Part shown: piece after piece, positions 62,423 to 64,000 of the stretch
How the letters are laid out: each line of letters begins with the position of its first letter
Numbering within the stretch: the stretch's first letter is position 1
NCBI GenBank assembly: GCA_905182165.1
Contig: CAJJAK010000008.1
Coordinates: 62,001-126,000, forward strand
Reading direction: 5' to 3'
Source of the DNA: an uncultured Paracoccaceae bacterium
GTDB lineage: Bacteria > Pseudomonadota > Alphaproteobacteria > Rhodobacterales > Rhodobacteraceae
DNA: 64,000 nt
The notes under the pieces: generated by a model
Database searches by the model: none
The model's input: the letters and a program-made list of their open reading frames with translations, nothing else
Told to the model about the DNA's origin: nothing
Position numbers and translations under genes: made by a program

Positions 62423-62809
62423 ATGGAAAAAACTGTTATTATCAAGGAGAGCGAATGTAATTGGGAGTTTGATAAAGAATTTCCCGGTTTGCATTATCAA
62501 TTATTAATTGATTCAACCAAAATAGAAAATCATGGTTTGTCGCTGGGTGTTGTGGAGCTTAAACCAGGTGCCGAGTTACCCTTACATCATCATAGCCCAC
62601 AAGAGATTTACATAATAAGAACGGGTAAAGGATTACTTCTAAGTAAGGCTGATACTCGAGAGGTATTTCCGGAAACAAGTATATACATACCAAAAAATGA
62701 GAAGCATGGGCTTCGAAATATAGGGCAGGTTACTCTATCGTTATATTGGATTTTTCCAACTGATTGTTGGAAAGATGTTGAATATTTATATAATGATACT
62801 GTAGCTTGA
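62423..62809 (+). CDS. Cupin domain protein (dimethylsulfoniopropionate-lyase-like cupin fold, role unknown)
   Basis: A single-domain cupin of about 128 residues. GVVELKPGAELPLHHHSPQEIYIIRTGKGLLL carries the three His of motif 1, and FPETSIYIPKNEKHGLRNIGQVTLSLYWIFP motif 2. The cupin fold also includes DMSP lyases, and the Trp/Pro-rich end resembles some of them, but nothing specific proves that activity. It follows the MFS gene by one base. The ATG at 62423 is chosen over upstream in-frame codons that lie inside the MFS gene. Confidence 0.75.
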   Translation: MEKTVIIKESECNWEFDKEFPGLHYQLLIDSTKIENHGLSLGVVELKPGAELPLHHHSPQEIYIIRTGKGLLLSKADTREVFPETSIYIPKNEKHGLRNIGQVTLSLYWIFPTDCWKDVEYLYNDTVA

Positions 62810-62997
62810 TATTACTTTCCATTTAATTACATTATTTATGGTTGGTTTCTAAAGATTTTACTATTAATAATTTAATCAAAATGTGTATGTGCCACCATGT
62901 TGAAATAGTAATGGGTTGTAATAACTAGGTTAAGTAATTAAATATCTGAACTAATTATATAATTTATTTTTTAATAATATCAGAATTGGATCAAGCG

Positions 62998-63249
62998 ATG
63001 GCAAAAGAATTGGACATGGAAAAAAATGCTGCAAATGGAGCCACTGAAACGACTGAGTCTCCAACTGTTAATATTGATGGTGAAAGTCATCGGGTAAGCG
63101 ACATGAATGAAAAATCTCGAAATATAGTTAATTTTTTGCGTCGTTTAGATCGAGATATTCAGGAAAATCGTTTTTCTCTGGACAGAGATATGCTAGCTAG
63201 AAAGCAGGCTTTAATTGATCTAAAAGGTTCCATTAAAGAAAAGGATTAA
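62998..63249 (+). CDS. DUF6447-like small protein
   Basis: A protein of about 83 residues, MAKELDMEKNAANGATET, then TVNIDGESHRVSDMNEKSRNIVNFLRRLDRDIQENR and a short helix. The IDG-x-x-(Y/H)-x-(V/L)-x-x-(L/M) start and the helical tail with Lys/Glu fit DUF6447 proteins, which are often linked to type I secretion loci in marine bacteria. The match is from memory. It lies 87 bp before the exporter gene on the same strand. Confidence 0.65.
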   Translation: MAKELDMEKNAANGATETTESPTVNIDGESHRVSDMNEKSRNIVNFLRRLDRDIQENRFSLDRDMLARKQALIDLKGSIKEKD

Positions 63250-63336
63250 CCTAAGCGTTTTATTTTAAGTTAACTGAACTTATGTATTGAACATGGCAGG
63301 TAATGTGAGTGGAAAGGCTTATTTGGTTCTAGATCA

Positions 63337-64000
63337 ATGGATGAAATTAAAAAAAATGACCAAAGTGATGCAATAACCCTGGAAATGGCAGTTAGACGGG
63401 TCTGTGAAGCAAATGGACGTCGAAAGAGTGTTGCTTCCATAAGGCGCTTAGTTGGGTCAAACTTCGAAACTTTTGGACCAAAGGAGGCCTGTGTCTCATT
63501 TCAGAAGCTAGGCTTTGAGGCTCAATTCAGACATGCATCTTTACAACAACTTGAGCTAGAAGATCTTCCCTTAATAGCTTTTGATGTAGACCAAACCCCA
63601 ATCGTATTACTCGAAAGAAAAGCTGATGGTTCTTTTGTTGTAATTAGAGATAAGACTGCCAAAAAAATTGAAAATATAGATAAAGATGAGTTTGAAAAAA
63701 TCTTCTCTGGCTATGTGATATCGGTCAGAAAGCTCTCTGACTTTGAAATCCAACAAAGTCGTGGACACTGGTTTTTTGGAGCGTTTAAAAGTAGTAGGTG
63801 GTTGTATATTCAGGTTATTATCGCTTCTGTAATTTCGAATTTTTTGGCCTTAACGACATCAATTTTTACAATGACTGTATACGACAGAATAATACCAAAC
63901 TCTGCGGTGGAAAGTTTAATTGCACTTAGTATTGGTGTGGTTATAGCTTTAAGCTTTGATTTTATTATAAGGACGATTAGAGGTAGATTTATTGATAAAG
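63337..64000 (+). CDS. Type I secretion ABC exporter, N-terminal part (LssB/LapB-like), runs off the window
   Basis: The frame is open from ATG 63337 to the window end, about 221 residues. Residues 10-140 (AVRRVCEANGRRKSVASIRRLVG, then ACVSFQKLGFEAQFR) form a C39-like domain that lacks the catalytic Cys, as in RTX exporters. Transmembrane helices follow: SRWLYIQVIIASVISNFLAL, then FTMTVYDRIIPNSAVESLIAL, the family hallmark after the second helix. It would export an RTX or adhesin-type protein, with TolC as the outer duct. The ATPase part is outside the window. Confidence 0.88.
   Translation, partial: MDEIKKNDQSDAITLEMAVRRVCEANGRRKSVASIRRLVGSNFETFGPKEACVSFQKLGFEAQFRHASLQQLELEDLPLIAFDVDQTPIVLLERKADGSFVVIRDKTAKKIENIDKDEFEKIFSGYVISVRKLSDFEIQQSRGHWFFGAFKSSRWLYIQVIIASVISNFLALTTSIFTMTVYDRIIPNSAVESLIALSIGVVIALSFDFIIRTIRGRFIDK

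Overview
This AT-rich window (about one third G+C by eye) looks like chromosome from a low-GC marine alphaproteobacterium. I favour a Rhodobacterales/Roseobacter-type lineage. The main clue is a run of (3S)-malyl-CoA thioesterase, mesaconyl-CoA hydratase and sdhCDAB, an order I recall from Rhodobacter-type genomes. Supporting clues are a fused GATase1-AraC regulator next to a branched-chain-type ABC transporter, a dimethylglycine/sarcosine-dehydrogenase-like FAD-GcvT protein, a class II DAHP synthase, and the ftsY-EamA-yciB and yicC-gmk runs.

Layout. 0-4.8 kb: an amidinotransferase, a phytanoyl-CoA-dioxygenase (PhyH) protein, and an accessory pocket (resolvase remnant, LysE exporter, GFA protein) between a 45-nt copy of the tRNA-Cys 3' half and the complete tRNA-Cys. 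4.8-13.5 kb: isoaspartate-methyltransferase-like gene, tolC, cobQ, a PhnZ/MIOX-like HD protein, valS and a HisC-family aminotransferase. 13.5-21.9 kb: glyoxylate aminotransferase, tyrosine phosphatase, mcl2-mch-sdhCDAB and a second PhyH protein. 22-32.7 kb: DEAD-box helicase, DUF1989 protein, aldo/keto reductase-deoD, M3 peptidase, Cys/Met-type PLP lyase, FAD-GcvT demethylase, DCC protein. 32.7-40.7 kb: housekeeping genes (rimO, a dnaE2-like C-terminal fragment, ferredoxin, purD, xseA, ftsY, EamA, yciB). 40.7-47 kb: livKGFHM-type ABC transporter and its likely regulator. 47-52 kb: DAHP synthase, yicC, gmk, gamma-carbonic anhydrase, sufS. 52-62.8 kb: small accessory enzymes, an arginine-deiminase-like hydrolase, an omega-aminotransferase, a VPS10/sortilin-type propeller protein, an MFS transporter and a cupin. 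The right edge holds a DUF6447-like protein and the start of a type I secretion ABC exporter.

Metabolically the genes fit an organism that lives on small nitrogenous, methylated and C2 substrates. The demethylase would release C1 units, glyoxylate would be aminated, and mesaconyl-CoA would be hydrated and the resulting malyl-CoA hydrolysed to malate next to succinate dehydrogenase. Amino-acid uptake and amidino-group enzymes supply nitrogen.

The most striking property is damage. More than 30 genes carry one or more frameshifts, including genes no cell can lose (valS, gmk, ftsY, sdhB). At least five loci also contain a short stretch replaced by, or fused to, a piece of an unrelated gene, after which the original gene usually resumes: DEAD-box helicase, VPS10 protein, DAHP synthase, MFS transporter, and the resolvase/acyl-CoA-ligase fusion. 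A FAD dehydrogenase has lost almost its whole interior. I read this as mainly an assembly or error-correction artefact. The coordinates given for broken genes are therefore the span of the intended gene.
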